Assembly: GCF_019457515.1 (NCBI RefSeq)
Contig: NZ_CP080421.1
Coordinates: 3,720,001-3,784,000, forward strand
Direction of reading: 5' to 3'
Length of the DNA: 64,000 nt
From: Shewanella mesophila
GTDB lineage: Bacteria > Pseudomonadota > Gammaproteobacteria > Enterobacterales > Shewanellaceae
This document shows, in pieces, positions 1 to 8,359 of the stretch (positions within the stretch are counted from its first letter, which is position 1; every line of letters starts with the position of its first letter). The position numbers and the translations under genes were made by a program. Below the pieces are notes generated by a model. The model searched no databases and was not told the DNA's origin. It saw only the letters and a list, made by a program, of their open reading frames with translations.

Positions 1-2
1 GT

Positions 3-92
3 GAACTGGGCGGCGCTTGTTTCGAAGTCAGCTTTCCCGTCGAAGTCGTTGAAGTTGACTCTCCAGAGTTCGTCTCAGCCAATAGCCTTTAA
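3..92 (+). CDS. 3' end of a PhoQ-like sensor histidine kinase (partial)
   Basis: The first 90 bases hold the last 29 codons of a gene that enters from the left edge; the frame opens at base 3 and stops with TAA at 90-92. The peptide begins E-L-G-G-A-C-F-E-V-S-F-P, which matches the end of a histidine kinase ATPase domain (the G-G-A-x-F-x-V-x-F-P strand), followed by a short tail. Enterobacterial PhoQ ends similarly (L-G-G-A-R-M-E-V), and in E. coli phoQ lies close to pepT, so PhoQ is the best guess. It converges on pepT with a 14-base gap. A longer open frame starting at base 1 reads as low-complexity sequence and is a shadow. Only the tail is visible, so the exact family is inferred. Confidence 0.6.
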   Translation, partial: ELGGACFEVSFPVEVVEVDSPEFVSANSL

Positions 93-106
93 TTTCCAAC
101 CAGATC

Positions 107-1333
107 CTAACGATATTGCCTTGCCGTTAGCTTACAGATCTCAACAATCACCTCGGTTGCTTTTACCATTGACTCCAAACAAATGAACTCATGTTTACCA
201 TGGAAATTATGTCCACCAGTGAACAAGTTTGGGCAAGGTAATCCCATATATGACAGGCGACTACCATCGGTAGCACCACGAATAGGATCGACAATCGGTT
301 CGACATCAATATTCAACATTGCCTGCTTAGCGATGTCGATAACATGAGGATAAGGTATCAGTTGCTCACGCATATTGTAGTAACTATCGGTGATCACAAT
401 ACTCAAGGTTCCCTGCTGAAGCGCTTCGTTATATTGCTCGACCTTTTCTGTTAACCAATGCTTTCGCTGCTCAAAAGCATCTAGCTCAAAATCACGGATC
501 AAGTAGGTTAATTGTGCTTTTTCGGTAACCCCTGCCATCTCAATCAGATGATAAAAACCCTCATAGCCACGGCTTTTTTCTGGCGTATCCCCCACAGGCA
601 TCTGTGCATGGAAATTGGCGGCGATAGTCTGAGCATTGACCATCACCCCAAATGCGGTACCTGGATGACAGTTATTCCCCTGCGCGGTAATAACCGCATG
701 TGCGCCATTAAAGTTTTCATACTCCAAATGGCCAATGGCTCCGCCATCTACGGTATAAGCCCATTGAGAGTTAAAGCCTTCAACATCAAAATGATCCGCC
801 CCTCGCCCAATCTCCTCGTCGGGAGTAAAACAGAGGTGAATATCACCGTGAGTAGCACCAGCTTCATTCTTGAGTACGCTAAGTGCGGTAATAATTTCTG
901 CAATTCCGGCTTTATCATCGGCGCCAAGCAGGCTACTGCCATCGGTCGTAATAAGGGTTTGGCCAATATAATGCGCTAATTCAGGAAACTCCTCAGGAGA
1001 TAAGGATTCATTTGCCCCTAGAGGGATGACGTGACCATCATAATCTTCGATGATTTGTGGCTTCACACTCTTACCTGAGAAATCGGGAGCGGTATCAAGA
1101 TGAGCGATAAAACCGATAGCGGGTACATTAGCCACAGTCGCTGGCAATAATGCCGTTAGGTATCCCTTCTCGGAAAGCTCTACATTGCTAAAACCAAGTT
1201 TAATTAGCTCTAACTTGAGTTGATCCGCTAAAGCGAGCTGACCAAATGAACTCGGTATACTAGTGCTCGATGAATTGGATTGGGTGTCAAACTGAACATA
1301 ACGCAAAAAACGATTAAGAAGAGCTTGTTTCAT
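107..1333 (-). CDS. pepT: Peptidase T (tripeptide aminopeptidase)
   Basis: Cytoplasmic M20-family zinc aminopeptidase that removes the N-terminal residue from tripeptides. From the chosen start the protein is 408 residues, the usual PepT length. Visible motifs are H78-L-D80 in 'AHLDTAPD' (zinc ligand and aspartate at the E. coli positions), 'GADDKAG' for the bridging aspartate, and 'TPDEEIGRGAD' carrying the catalytic glutamate. The frame is open for 13 more codons upstream, but the ATG at 1333 gives the canonical N-terminus (MKQALLNRF) and has an AGG about 9 bases ahead of it. The gene is convergent with the PhoQ-like gene. Confidence 0.95.
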   Translation of the reverse strand: MKQALLNRFLRYVQFDTQSNSSSTSIPSSFGQLALADQLKLELIKLGFSNVELSEKGYLTALLPATVANVPAIGFIAHLDTAPDFSGKSVKPQIIEDYDGHVIPLGANESLSPEEFPELAHYIGQTLITTDGSSLLGADDKAGIAEIITALSVLKNEAGATHGDIHLCFTPDEEIGRGADHFDVEGFNSQWAYTVDGGAIGHLEYENFNGAHAVITAQGNNCHPGTAFGVMVNAQTIAANFHAQMPVGDTPEKSRGYEGFYHLIEMAGVTEKAQLTYLIRDFELDAFEQRKHWLTEKVEQYNEALQQGTLSIVITDSYYNMREQLIPYPHVIDIAKQAMLNIDVEPIVDPIRGATDGSRLSYMGLPCPNLFTGGHNFHGKHEFICLESMVKATEVIVEICKLTARQYR

Positions 1334-1417
1334 GACCAAAGACCTGCAAGAAAAGTCACATGAGTCTAACAAGCCCCATCAAGTTGTCTTTAGACCTTGA
1401 TCAATTTTTGGCAATAT

Positions 1418-2257
1418 TTAGCTTTGGTTAGCTTTGGCGGCGAGCTTATTAAGCACTCGACTAACGGCAACAAAGCCAAAGGTTCCAGTGACTACCGTTA
1501 CCGCGCCAAATCCCGACGCACAGTCCATACGCATACTTCCCTCTGCAGTCGCCTTTACATTACATACGCTACCATCGGACTGGGGATAAACTAACTGCTC
1601 AGTCGAAAATACCGCTTCTATGCTAAAGCGACGTTGCACATTCTTCGAAAAATTATATTCACGTCTAAGTAGATTTCTAACCTTAGCAAGCAAGGGATCT
1701 TGATAGGTCTTAGCTAAGTCCGCTACCTGTACTTGAGTCGGATCGGTTTGGCCTCCAGCACCACCAACCGTCACAATCGGCAGCTTCTGGCGTTTACACC
1801 AAGCGATTAAAGCAGTCTTAGGCTTGACTGCATCGATACAGTCAACAACATAATCGAGACTTCCACCCAACTTCTTACCACTAAAGTAATCGCCCAAGTT
1901 ATCTGTGGTAATAAAATCTTCGACTTCATTAACCTTACAGTCAGGATTGATCTGGCGGATCCGCTCGGCCATCACCTCAACTTTAGACTCACCAATCGTT
2001 TGTTTAAGCGCGTGTAATTGTCGGTTGGTATTCGTGACACAAATATCGTCGAGATCGATGAGTGTGATCTCGCCAATCCCACTTCGAGCAAGTGATTCCG
2101 CAGCCCAAGTGCCTACGCCACCAATGCCCACAACAGCAACGTGAGACTGAGCAAATTGATGTAACGCCCTCACCCCATAAAGACGACCTATTCCAGCAAA
2201 TCGGTTTAAGTACGTATCGGATAACGTTGGCTGGCTCAAATTGTGCTCCACAGGCAA
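1418..2257 (-). CDS. tcdA: tRNA threonylcarbamoyladenosine dehydratase TcdA (CsdL/YgdL)
   Basis: E1-like ThiF-fold enzyme that uses ATP to dehydrate t6A37 to cyclic ct6A37 in tRNAs. The 279-residue protein has the Rossmann ATP-binding loop G-I-G-G-V-G (44-49), the acidic strand 'LIDLDDICVTNTNRQ' (66-80) and the conserved 'AERIRQINPDC' helix. The C-terminal hydrophobic stretch (about 255-270) suits the membrane-associated CsdL family. The start is read as TTG at 2257, six residues before a possible GTG, which leaves the N-terminus slightly uncertain. It overlaps the end of a possible small membrane-protein frame immediately upstream. Confidence 0.93.
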   Translation of the reverse strand: MPVEHNLSQPTLSDTYLNRFAGIGRLYGVRALHQFAQSHVAVVGIGGVGTWAAESLARSGIGEITLIDLDDICVTNTNRQLHALKQTIGESKVEVMAERIRQINPDCKVNEVEDFITTDNLGDYFSGKKLGGSLDYVVDCIDAVKPKTALIAWCKRQKLPIVTVGGAGGQTDPTQVQVADLAKTYQDPLLAKVRNLLRREYNFSKNVQRRFSIEAVFSTEQLVYPQSDGSVCNVKATAEGSMRMDCASGFGAVTVVTGTFGFVAVSRVLNKLAAKANQS

Positions 2258-2418
2258 TGGGATAAAGGCGCTGATTTTATCCTAATCATCCATAAAGCCA
2301 AAATAAAAATACCCGCAACAAGTGTTAACCAAACGGAAAAACCAACAGACATAGGCAATGGTGATGTGAAAGATGTAAAAATAAATATTAAACCAATGAT
2401 TTTAAATGTAAAAAACAA
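2236..2418 (-). CDS. Possible small two-helix membrane protein upstream of tcdA
   Basis: A 60-residue frame with a TTG start and a stop 22 bases inside tcdA. The reading is strongly hydrophobic in two blocks (residues 5-22 and 25-44), separated by P-L-P and followed by a basic R-I-K, which is what a two-helix inner-membrane miniprotein looks like. The overlap with tcdA would suit translational coupling. Against it: no clear ribosome binding site, a rare start codon, and AT-rich DNA that can give hydrophobic frames by chance. Family not recognised. Confidence 0.35.
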   Translation of the reverse strand: MFFTFKIIGLIFIFTSFTSPLPMSVGFSVWLTLVAGIFILALWMIRIKSAPLSHCLWSTI

Positions 2419-2568
2419 TAATCGATATCACGGCAATTCACCGAAACGTGATCGAGATCTCCTAGTAAAAATCTAGAAACATGCAAATATCTCCCCAAGA
2501 TACAAAAGCTTACCTAACAAGAAATAAACGCTCTGATAAAAGAGCATCAACGCCACAGGAAGATAACA

Positions 2569-3630
2569 ATGAAGAAGACTGTTCTATCCGTAACTATCGT
2601 ATCTGCACTTGCTGCGACCTCTTTTACTGCATTAGCCGATGGGCCAAACTTCTATGGACGTGCCGATCTTGCTTTTACTAACTCAGATCTTGGCGTAGCA
2701 ACTCAAAGCCAGAAAGATGGCACTATCATTGAGAATAACTTTTCTTGGCTCGGCGTAAAGGGCACAGAAAAACTCAGTGATGATATTGAAGTGGTTTACC
2801 AAATGGAGTTTGGCGTAAGCAACTTCGATAACTCCAACGCAACCTTTGCAGCGCGTAACACCTTTTTAGGATTGAGATCAGCCGCAGCAGGTACATTCTT
2901 GGTTGGTCGTAATGATACTGTGTTTAAAGCTGCTGAAGGTGGATTTGACCTCTTTGGTAACACTAACTCAGATATAGACTTACTTGCCGCAGGTCAATCA
3001 CGGAGTGCCGATGGTATCACCTATTACTCACCGAAAATTGCAGATCTGGTCACCTTTAATGCTACTTACTTAATTGAAGACAACTATGTAAAATATGATG
3101 GTGATGAGCGTATTGATGCTGGCAACATGTATGCCCTTAGCGCAACCTTAGGTGACAAGGCATTAAAGACACAAAATTACTTCGTCTCTGCTGCATATAA
3201 CGACAGTATTGATAGCGTTAAAGCCTACCGTGGTGTTGCCCAAGTCAAACTTGGCAGCGTTCTCTTAGGAGCTTTCTACCAAAATAGTGAACATGTCGAT
3301 GATAAATACGCCAACTTAGAGGGTGACACTTTCTTCGTCAACGCAGCCTATGTTATGGACAATATCAAATTCAAAGTAAGCTATGGTCAAGATGACTCTG
3401 GTCTAGGTAAATACGTGAGTCGCTTCGTCGGTAATAACGATGGCACTGGCATGGAAACCGTTTCCGATGTGGATCTTAAGCAAATCAGTGTTGGTGCAGA
3501 CTACCGCTTCAGTAAAAACACCTTACTTTATGGTCACTACACTAAATACGATGGTGACATGCTGCTCGGTGGCGTAACACAAGATTTAGGAGACGACATA
3601 ATAACACTAGGTATGCGTTTCGATTTCTAA
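2569..3630 (+). CDS. Outer-membrane porin, Gram-negative OmpC/OmpF-like (paralog 1)
   Basis: A 353-residue general porin. It has a classical signal peptide with cleavage expected after A-L-A at residue 23, giving a mature start D-G-P-N-F-Y-G-R, typical of Shewanella/Vibrio trimeric porins. Alternating beta-strand pattern throughout, and the chain ends in R-F-D-F with the terminal Phe recognised by the BAM machinery. An AGGA ribosome binding site lies just ahead of the ATG. The next gene downstream is a close paralog with the same blocks (for example 'VGRNDTVFKAAEGG', 'DGITYYSPK', 'YRGVAQVKLG'). A terminator follows the stop. Substrate specificity cannot be read from the sequence. Confidence 0.92.
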   Translation: MKKTVLSVTIVSALAATSFTALADGPNFYGRADLAFTNSDLGVATQSQKDGTIIENNFSWLGVKGTEKLSDDIEVVYQMEFGVSNFDNSNATFAARNTFLGLRSAAAGTFLVGRNDTVFKAAEGGFDLFGNTNSDIDLLAAGQSRSADGITYYSPKIADLVTFNATYLIEDNYVKYDGDERIDAGNMYALSATLGDKALKTQNYFVSAAYNDSIDSVKAYRGVAQVKLGSVLLGAFYQNSEHVDDKYANLEGDTFFVNAAYVMDNIKFKVSYGQDDSGLGKYVSRFVGNNDGTGMETVSDVDLKQISVGADYRFSKNTLLYGHYTKYDGDMLLGGVTQDLGDDIITLGMRFDF

Positions 3631-3654
3631 ATCAGTTTTATGAAAGAATCAGCC

Positions 3655-3678
3655 AAGCGACCTCCGAGTCGCTTTTTT
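3655..3678 (+). terminator. Rho-independent terminator of porin 1
   Basis: Seven-bp stem AAGCGAC / GTCGCTT with a 6-base loop, running into six T's, 25 bases after the porin stop. Confidence 0.85.
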
Positions 3679-3693
3679 GTGACATCAATCACA
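3678..3693. promoter_or_regulatory. Consensus CRP-type site in the porin intergenic region
   Basis: TGTGA-CATCAA-TCACA matches both half-sites of the CRP consensus (TGTGA-N6-TCACA) exactly. It begins in the last T of the porin 1 terminator and is about 390 bases upstream of the porin 2 ATG. The rest of the 450-base gap is AT-rich, with no gene visible. A role in porin 2 control is plausible but the distance is long; it could also be chance. Confidence 0.45.
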
Positions 3694-4080
3694 CACATAC
3701 TGTAAACCCCTCTCTCATCTGCACATTATCTATACATTTCAATGCATTTATTAGCAAACAAACTACAATTTTAGCGTCTACTTATTAAGCTTGTATTCAA
3801 TTTGACTTTCAACTTGAACTACCTCTTTATAAGTAGATGAAAAGCCATGATTTTACAAATTTAGTATTAATTTTGTACAGAGCATTCGAATTGTTCACAA
3901 ATTAGCTTTAAACCTAACGTGAATAGATAGAAATTTGATCTACACCACAATCTTAATGACATAAAACTGTAAACTTCTGGCCAACTTTGTTACGAGAATG
4001 GACGCTTGGAACAAATTATAGAAACTATGTTAATAACCATTAAAAAATGGAAAAGAACTCAGTTCTTGGGAGCACAACAA

Positions 4081-5097
4081 ATGAAAAAATCTCTAATCTC
4101 TGCATCAGTTGCATCTGTACTTACTCTAGCTTCATTCGGTGCGCTAGCCGATGGTCCTAACTTCTACGGACGTTTAGACCTAACTGTGACAAACTCTGAC
4201 ACAGGTGTAACGACACAAGAAGGTAAAAGTGGTACCGTTTTAGAAAATAACTTCTCACACGTTGGTGTTAAAGGTAGCGAAAAGATTTCTGATGGAATCG
4301 ACGTTATCTACCAAATGGAATTCCAAGTAGAAAACACTTCTTCAAATAAAGACGTATTTAAAGCGCGTAACACTTTCCTAGGTCTTAAGAGCGCCGCCGG
4401 TACCCTGCTTGTTGGTCGTAACGACACTGTTTTCAAACAGGCTGAAGGTGGTATCGATCTATTCGGTAACTCAAACGCCGATATCGACCGTCTAGTGGGT
4501 GCTCAAACTCGTTCTGCTGATGGTATCTGGTACTACTCACCAAAAATGGCCGATCTAGTGACTGTCAACGCAACTTACTTGATGACAGATAACAATCAAG
4601 CTGGTGTTGAGGATGCAGATGACCAATATGCACTAAGCGCCACTTTAGGTGACAAGAAGTTTAAAGCACAAAACTACTATGTCGCTGTTGCTTATAACAA
4701 AGGTATCGCTGGTATTGACGCATACCGTGGTGTTGCTCAAGTTAAATTGGGTGATTTCAAAGTTGGTGGTCTATACCAAAATTCAGAAAGCGTTGCAGAC
4801 GGCTCTGAAGACAACAACACTTATTTCGTTAACGTAGCTTACAACCTAAACGGCGTAAATCTAAAAGCTGAGTATGGCGTAGATGAAGCTGGTTTCGGTA
4901 AGTACTCTAAGCTAGCTCCACAAGGTTCTGACATCAATGTAACGCAAATCACTGTTGGTGCTGACTACCGCGTAGCGAAATCAACCCTAGTATACGGCCA
5001 CTATGCTATGCTTGACGGCGACTACAAAGTTGCTGGTCTAAAAACAGACCTAGAAGATGATAACGTATTCACCGTTGGTGTTCGTTACGACTTCTAA
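4081..5097 (+). CDS. Outer-membrane porin, Gram-negative OmpC/OmpF-like (paralog 2)
   Basis: A 338-residue porin, clearly paralogous to the gene just upstream. The frame is open 25 codons further 5', but the ATG at 4081 starts the signal peptide (MKKSLISASV...ALA|DGPNFYGR, cleavage after residue 23) and has GGGAG about 10 bases upstream, so the longer start is rejected. The mature protein has the alternating strand pattern and terminal R-Y-D-F. Codon use is stronger and more uniform than in paralog 1 (many CTA, GGT and CGT codons), which suggests this is the more highly expressed copy. A strong terminator follows. It has its own long upstream region, so it is probably a separate transcription unit. 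Confidence 0.93.
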   Translation: MKKSLISASVASVLTLASFGALADGPNFYGRLDLTVTNSDTGVTTQEGKSGTVLENNFSHVGVKGSEKISDGIDVIYQMEFQVENTSSNKDVFKARNTFLGLKSAAGTLLVGRNDTVFKQAEGGIDLFGNSNADIDRLVGAQTRSADGIWYYSPKMADLVTVNATYLMTDNNQAGVEDADDQYALSATLGDKKFKAQNYYVAVAYNKGIAGIDAYRGVAQVKLGDFKVGGLYQNSESVADGSEDNNTYFVNVAYNLNGVNLKAEYGVDEAGFGKYSKLAPQGSDINVTQITVGADYRVAKSTLVYGHYAMLDGDYKVAGLKTDLEDDNVFTVGVRYDF

Positions 5098-5125
5098 TCA
5101 TCTGGGCCTCAGGCTCTAGTATGAT

Positions 5126-5152
5126 AAAAGGCGACCTTAGGTCGCCTTTTTT
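5126..5152 (+). terminator. Strong Rho-independent terminator of porin 2
   Basis: Eleven-bp stem AAAAGGCGACC / GGTCGCCTTTT with a 3-base loop and a T run. The A-rich left side also gives T's on the other strand, so it can serve the convergent tpm gene as well. Confidence 0.9.
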
Positions 5153-5210
5153 ATTGCCCTGAAGAGCGAGGAATACCAATAGTTCAAACCCTCGCTGTCG
5201 GCAACACGAG

Positions 5211-5870
5211 TTAACCTCTACGGGTCAATCGATAGACAGATTCAGTCAACCAAGGAACTTGCTTTTTCACAAATCTTGGATTGTCCGCCAGCACGTCCTC
5301 GGTATGTAGCAACTCAATCTCAAAATGCTCACTCATATGATCCATAACCCAATCGTTAGATACGGCAAATGGCGGACCATTAAGCGTCTCTTGAGGATAA
5401 TCTAGAGTAATAAGTAAACCTAGGCTCTTAGGGGGAAGTAATTTAGCTAACTGCAGCACATATTGACGGCGCATCTCATCAGGCCATGCAATGAGTGCAG
5501 CCCGATCGTAAAAGGCCGAAATACCTTCCAATAGGTGGGCCGGTAAGGTGAAGAGGTCGCCCTGATAAATAGCGACTTGTTCCGTGCGATACAGAGTATG
5601 ATCCGTTAGCGCTTGGGCATCGACATCAAGTTGATTGTCAGAAAAAAACTGCTCCACCGCGGTTTGGCTAAGCTCACAACCGACAACGTCTAACCCCCGC
5701 TCTGCAAGAAAACAGATATCTAAACTCTTGCCACATAGCGGAACAAAAACTTTGGCACCAGTGGTGACATTGAGTGCATCCCAGTTATCCACCAATAATG
5801 GATTAACCTCACCAAGATGAAACCCTATCTGCTGCGACGCCCATTTTTCATGCCAAAAACTTGGTTGCAT
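5211..5870 (-). CDS. tpm: Thiopurine S-methyltransferase
   Basis: SAM-dependent methyltransferase of the TPMT family; in bacteria linked to methylation of thiopurines and of selenium/tellurium oxyanions. The 219-residue length and the N-terminus 'FWHEKWASQQIGFHLGEVNPLL' fit bacterial Tpm. The SAM pocket is seen in 'VFVPLCGKSLDICFLAERGLDVVGCELS' (about 42-69). The central 'FYDRAALIAWP' and 'LLITLDYPQ' blocks are also family hallmarks. It stands alone, convergent with porin 2. Confidence 0.93.
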   Translation of the reverse strand: MQPSFWHEKWASQQIGFHLGEVNPLLVDNWDALNVTTGAKVFVPLCGKSLDICFLAERGLDVVGCELSQTAVEQFFSDNQLDVDAQALTDHTLYRTEQVAIYQGDLFTLPAHLLEGISAFYDRAALIAWPDEMRRQYVLQLAKLLPPKSLGLLITLDYPQETLNGPPFAVSNDWVMDHMSEHFEIELLHTEDVLADNPRFVKKQVPWLTESVYRLTRRG

Positions 5871-5970
5871 ATCTCACTCCATTTAACCCCAAGACGGTAA
5901 ATATCTACCGTACTCTAATGATTAGTGAAACTAGATGCAAAATATCTTATGCAAACAACAACCCATCTTA

Positions 5971-6315
5971 CTACTGAGGATTTAATACTTTCTGCACTCG
6001 CCTAAGCCAAACACAATTTTCACATTCGCAGTTACGCCTTGATAGATGATGTGGCGTGAGACTCGAATCGATAAAATCAACCGCGATGAGCAGTTGCTGC
6101 CTTAACTCTTGTACCGATTTACGTTCAACGGCGACTAACTCGTCATTGTGGTTCATCCAAATACATTCCATCCCTTGGTGGCAGTGGATACATTGGGGAT
6201 CTGTGCTATTAAAGAAACCTGCATGGGGACAAAACTTCAGTTCCATCGACTGCACGATACGTTTTCTAGGATATTCCAACAGCTCAATTAATAGGGCTTT
6301 GTCCGGTTCCGTCAT
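5971..6315 (-). CDS. Small Cys-rich hypothetical protein
   Basis: A 114-residue protein that I do not recognise beyond seeming conserved among Shewanella-like genomes (from memory). It holds a possible metal-binding set: C-P-H, then C-x2-C-H-Q-G-M-E-C in the middle, and C-E-C-E-N-C near the C-terminus. The start at 6315 is preferred over the ATG at 6333 because GAGGAGG sits 5 bases before it. No signal peptide or membrane helix. The neighbours (tpm and a divergent kinase) give no functional hint. A zinc-ribbon-like role is possible but unsupported. Confidence 0.65.
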   Translation of the reverse strand: MTEPDKALLIELLEYPRKRIVQSMELKFCPHAGFFNSTDPQCIHCHQGMECIWMNHNDELVAVERKSVQELRQQLLIAVDFIDSSLTPHHLSRRNCECENCVWLRRVQKVLNPQ

Positions 6316-6520
6316 CACACCCTCCTCACTCATCGGGTATTACTCTTTATTTAGAGGCTTAAGTTTATATTAGCTTCAGGTTACCTTTATGTGTATGTAG
6401 CAGGATTGATGTAGGTCAACATCTACAGCGAAAATATCGGTTAGGGCTCACAGTGATGGAAAATCTAGCTATTGTGCACTAGACCTTGTTCTTGCTATAA
6501 AAACATATCGATTTGCAAAG

Positions 6521-8359
6521 ATGTCACTCATGCCTAATTCAAGCAATCCAACACCAGAGTTGCAGCATTTTTATATCTCAGAAGAGCAATCAATTTATCT
6601 ATTGAAGGCCGATGATGCGCGTAAACACAGAGCATGGATTCGTTTGTGTAAACAGCAATTAACTAAGCTGGGCTACAGCGACATTGAGTTAGTCGGTAAA
6701 GGTGCTTATGGCTTTGTATTTGCTGGAGTAGATAAGCAGCATAATGCCCATGTATTTAAATTCTCTCGACTAACGTTACCGCAACATATTCAGGATCGCT
6801 TAGAAGAGGAAGCCTTCATGCTCTCTCAGGTGATCCACCCCAATGTGCCACCCGTCATTAAATTCGAGCACGTAGGGAAACAAGGTATTTTAGTCATGGC
6901 TAGAGCGCCTGGGGAGGATCTAGACAAGCTTTGTAAGCGTCTTGGCGCGCTCCCAGTAGATATAGTTGTTAGTATCGCCCGTCAACTCGCTCATATATTG
7001 CATTATCTGCACAATGGTCGTCCATTAGTGCACGGCGACATTAAGCCATCCAACCTTGTCTACGATATGAAGACCAATCATCTCTCCTTGATCGACTGGG
7101 GATCAGCCGTTTTTGCCCAGCGGGATGGCAATGGCAATCCGGTCAATGGCAATGTCATGGATCTGCTATCGAGCGATCAACAACATACCAACGCCCGCAT
7201 GGGGGATGTCTATTTTATTGGCGACGAGCAGCTCAATGGCGCGCTCTCAAGCCCAAGGTTTGATGAACAAGGCGCGGCAGCGACCCTATATGCATTGGCG
7301 TCGGGTCAAGCAAGTCGCTTTGGCAGCAAGGTGATCCCAGCTACTAGCATAGGCTTACCCATTGAGCTAGCAAAAACCTTAGATGGGATGCTAAGTGATG
7401 ACCCTATTACTCGAAATAGGGCTGGCGATTATTTTCTTAAAAGCATGGCTCACAGCCATAGACTGTATCTCCCTGAATTACCCAAGCCACCGCTACTAGC
7501 GGAGATCCCTGTATGGGAACTCACTCGCAGTAAAGACGTTGAAACCGTGACTTACAGTTCCCGTAAGTCTTTTCTGAAAGAGCACAATGCAGATGATCCC
7601 ATTGCCAAAATGGACGATCTACAACTGGAAAAATATTACCGCAACTTTATGGCAGGCATGGGAGATACAGAGAAGGGCTTCATCGCCGCTGTCGGTCGTG
7701 TGGGCCAATATTCGATTGTGGGTGGACTGGCAATTCATTGGCAGGAATCTGGCGTATTTATCGACTCAAACCTAGCGACTTACAATAGCGAAGAGAAACC
7801 TGCTTTAGTGCTCGCGGTGAACAACATGGTGACCTTGGCCAGAGGAATTCGCCGCATCGGTGTATTTAAAGCCTGCTTCTTTAATGCAAGAGACACATTG
7901 CATTTAGAGCGAGAGGATACCAGCCAACCTTTTAAACCGAGTCCAGCGCTGCAACTGCCTTTCGAAGTGGGTGATGTTCCATCGCTGGAAGACAAGTCGA
8001 GATTACACTCTTACTTCGAAGATGGGCGGGATCCCGATGAAAATCTCGAGCTGCCAAAAGAGATCATGACCGAGCTGGGTTGGATAAACCAGATCCATCA
8101 TACTGGATGTATCATTTTCGAAGTGTTACCCAAGCATATGAAGATCCATAGTTACCTCAGGCTTCTGAACCCCAGAAAACAGGCCGCGTTTCGCGCCAGT
8201 CTCGATCGTATTCTAAGCCACGTAGGTAAGATACAGGGAAAGGGCGTGTCGGGCTTTATGAAGCTGCCATACAAAAATACGCGCCGCTTCAATCATATAG
8301 ATAAAAAGCCTGACTTTTTCTATCCGAAGAATCCCAAAGCCGTTAAACATGAAACTTAA
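6521..8359 (+). CDS. Eukaryotic-like Ser/Thr protein kinase with uncharacterised C-terminal half
   Basis: The 612-residue protein begins with a Hanks-type kinase domain. The glycine loop is G-K-G-A-Y-G-F-V (59-66), the ATP lysine K80 lies in 'HVFKFSR', and the helix-C glutamate is near E96. The catalytic loop is H-G-D-I-K-P-S-N (171-178, HRD changed to HGD), and the metal aspartate is D192 in D-W-G rather than D-F-G. All core catalytic residues are present, so it should be active. Residues from about 310 to 612 have no family I can name; they are mixed alpha/beta with a basic C-terminus. There is no signal peptide or membrane helix, so it is cytoplasmic. Convergent with fxsA, with stops overlapping by 4 bases. 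An alternative ATG lies 3 codons in. Confidence 0.85.
   Translation: MSLMPNSSNPTPELQHFYISEEQSIYLLKADDARKHRAWIRLCKQQLTKLGYSDIELVGKGAYGFVFAGVDKQHNAHVFKFSRLTLPQHIQDRLEEEAFMLSQVIHPNVPPVIKFEHVGKQGILVMARAPGEDLDKLCKRLGALPVDIVVSIARQLAHILHYLHNGRPLVHGDIKPSNLVYDMKTNHLSLIDWGSAVFAQRDGNGNPVNGNVMDLLSSDQQHTNARMGDVYFIGDEQLNGALSSPRFDEQGAAATLYALASGQASRFGSKVIPATSIGLPIELAKTLDGMLSDDPITRNRAGDYFLKSMAHSHRLYLPELPKPPLLAEIPVWELTRSKDVETVTYSSRKSFLKEHNADDPIAKMDDLQLEKYYRNFMAGMGDTEKGFIAAVGRVGQYSIVGGLAIHWQESGVFIDSNLATYNSEEKPALVLAVNNMVTLARGIRRIGVFKACFFNARDTLHLEREDTSQPFKPSPALQLPFEVGDVPSLEDKSRLHSYFEDGRDPDENLELPKEIMTELGWINQIHHTGCIIFEVLPKHMKIHSYLRLLNPRKQAAFRASLDRILSHVGKIQGKGVSGFMKLPYKNTRRFNHIDKKPDFFYPKNPKAVKHET

Noticed and set aside
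1..186. Plus-strand frame of 61 codons at the left edge
   Set aside because: Low-complexity Ser/Pro/Leu reading that overlaps pepT and the readable kinase tail in another frame.
512..979. 155-codon plus-strand frame inside pepT
   Set aside because: Exactly antisense to a full-length, motif-complete pepT; no domain or ribosome binding site.
2243..2476. 77-codon plus-strand frame before porin 1
   Set aside because: Lys/Ile-rich reading of AT-rich DNA antisense to the better two-helix candidate; no family pattern.
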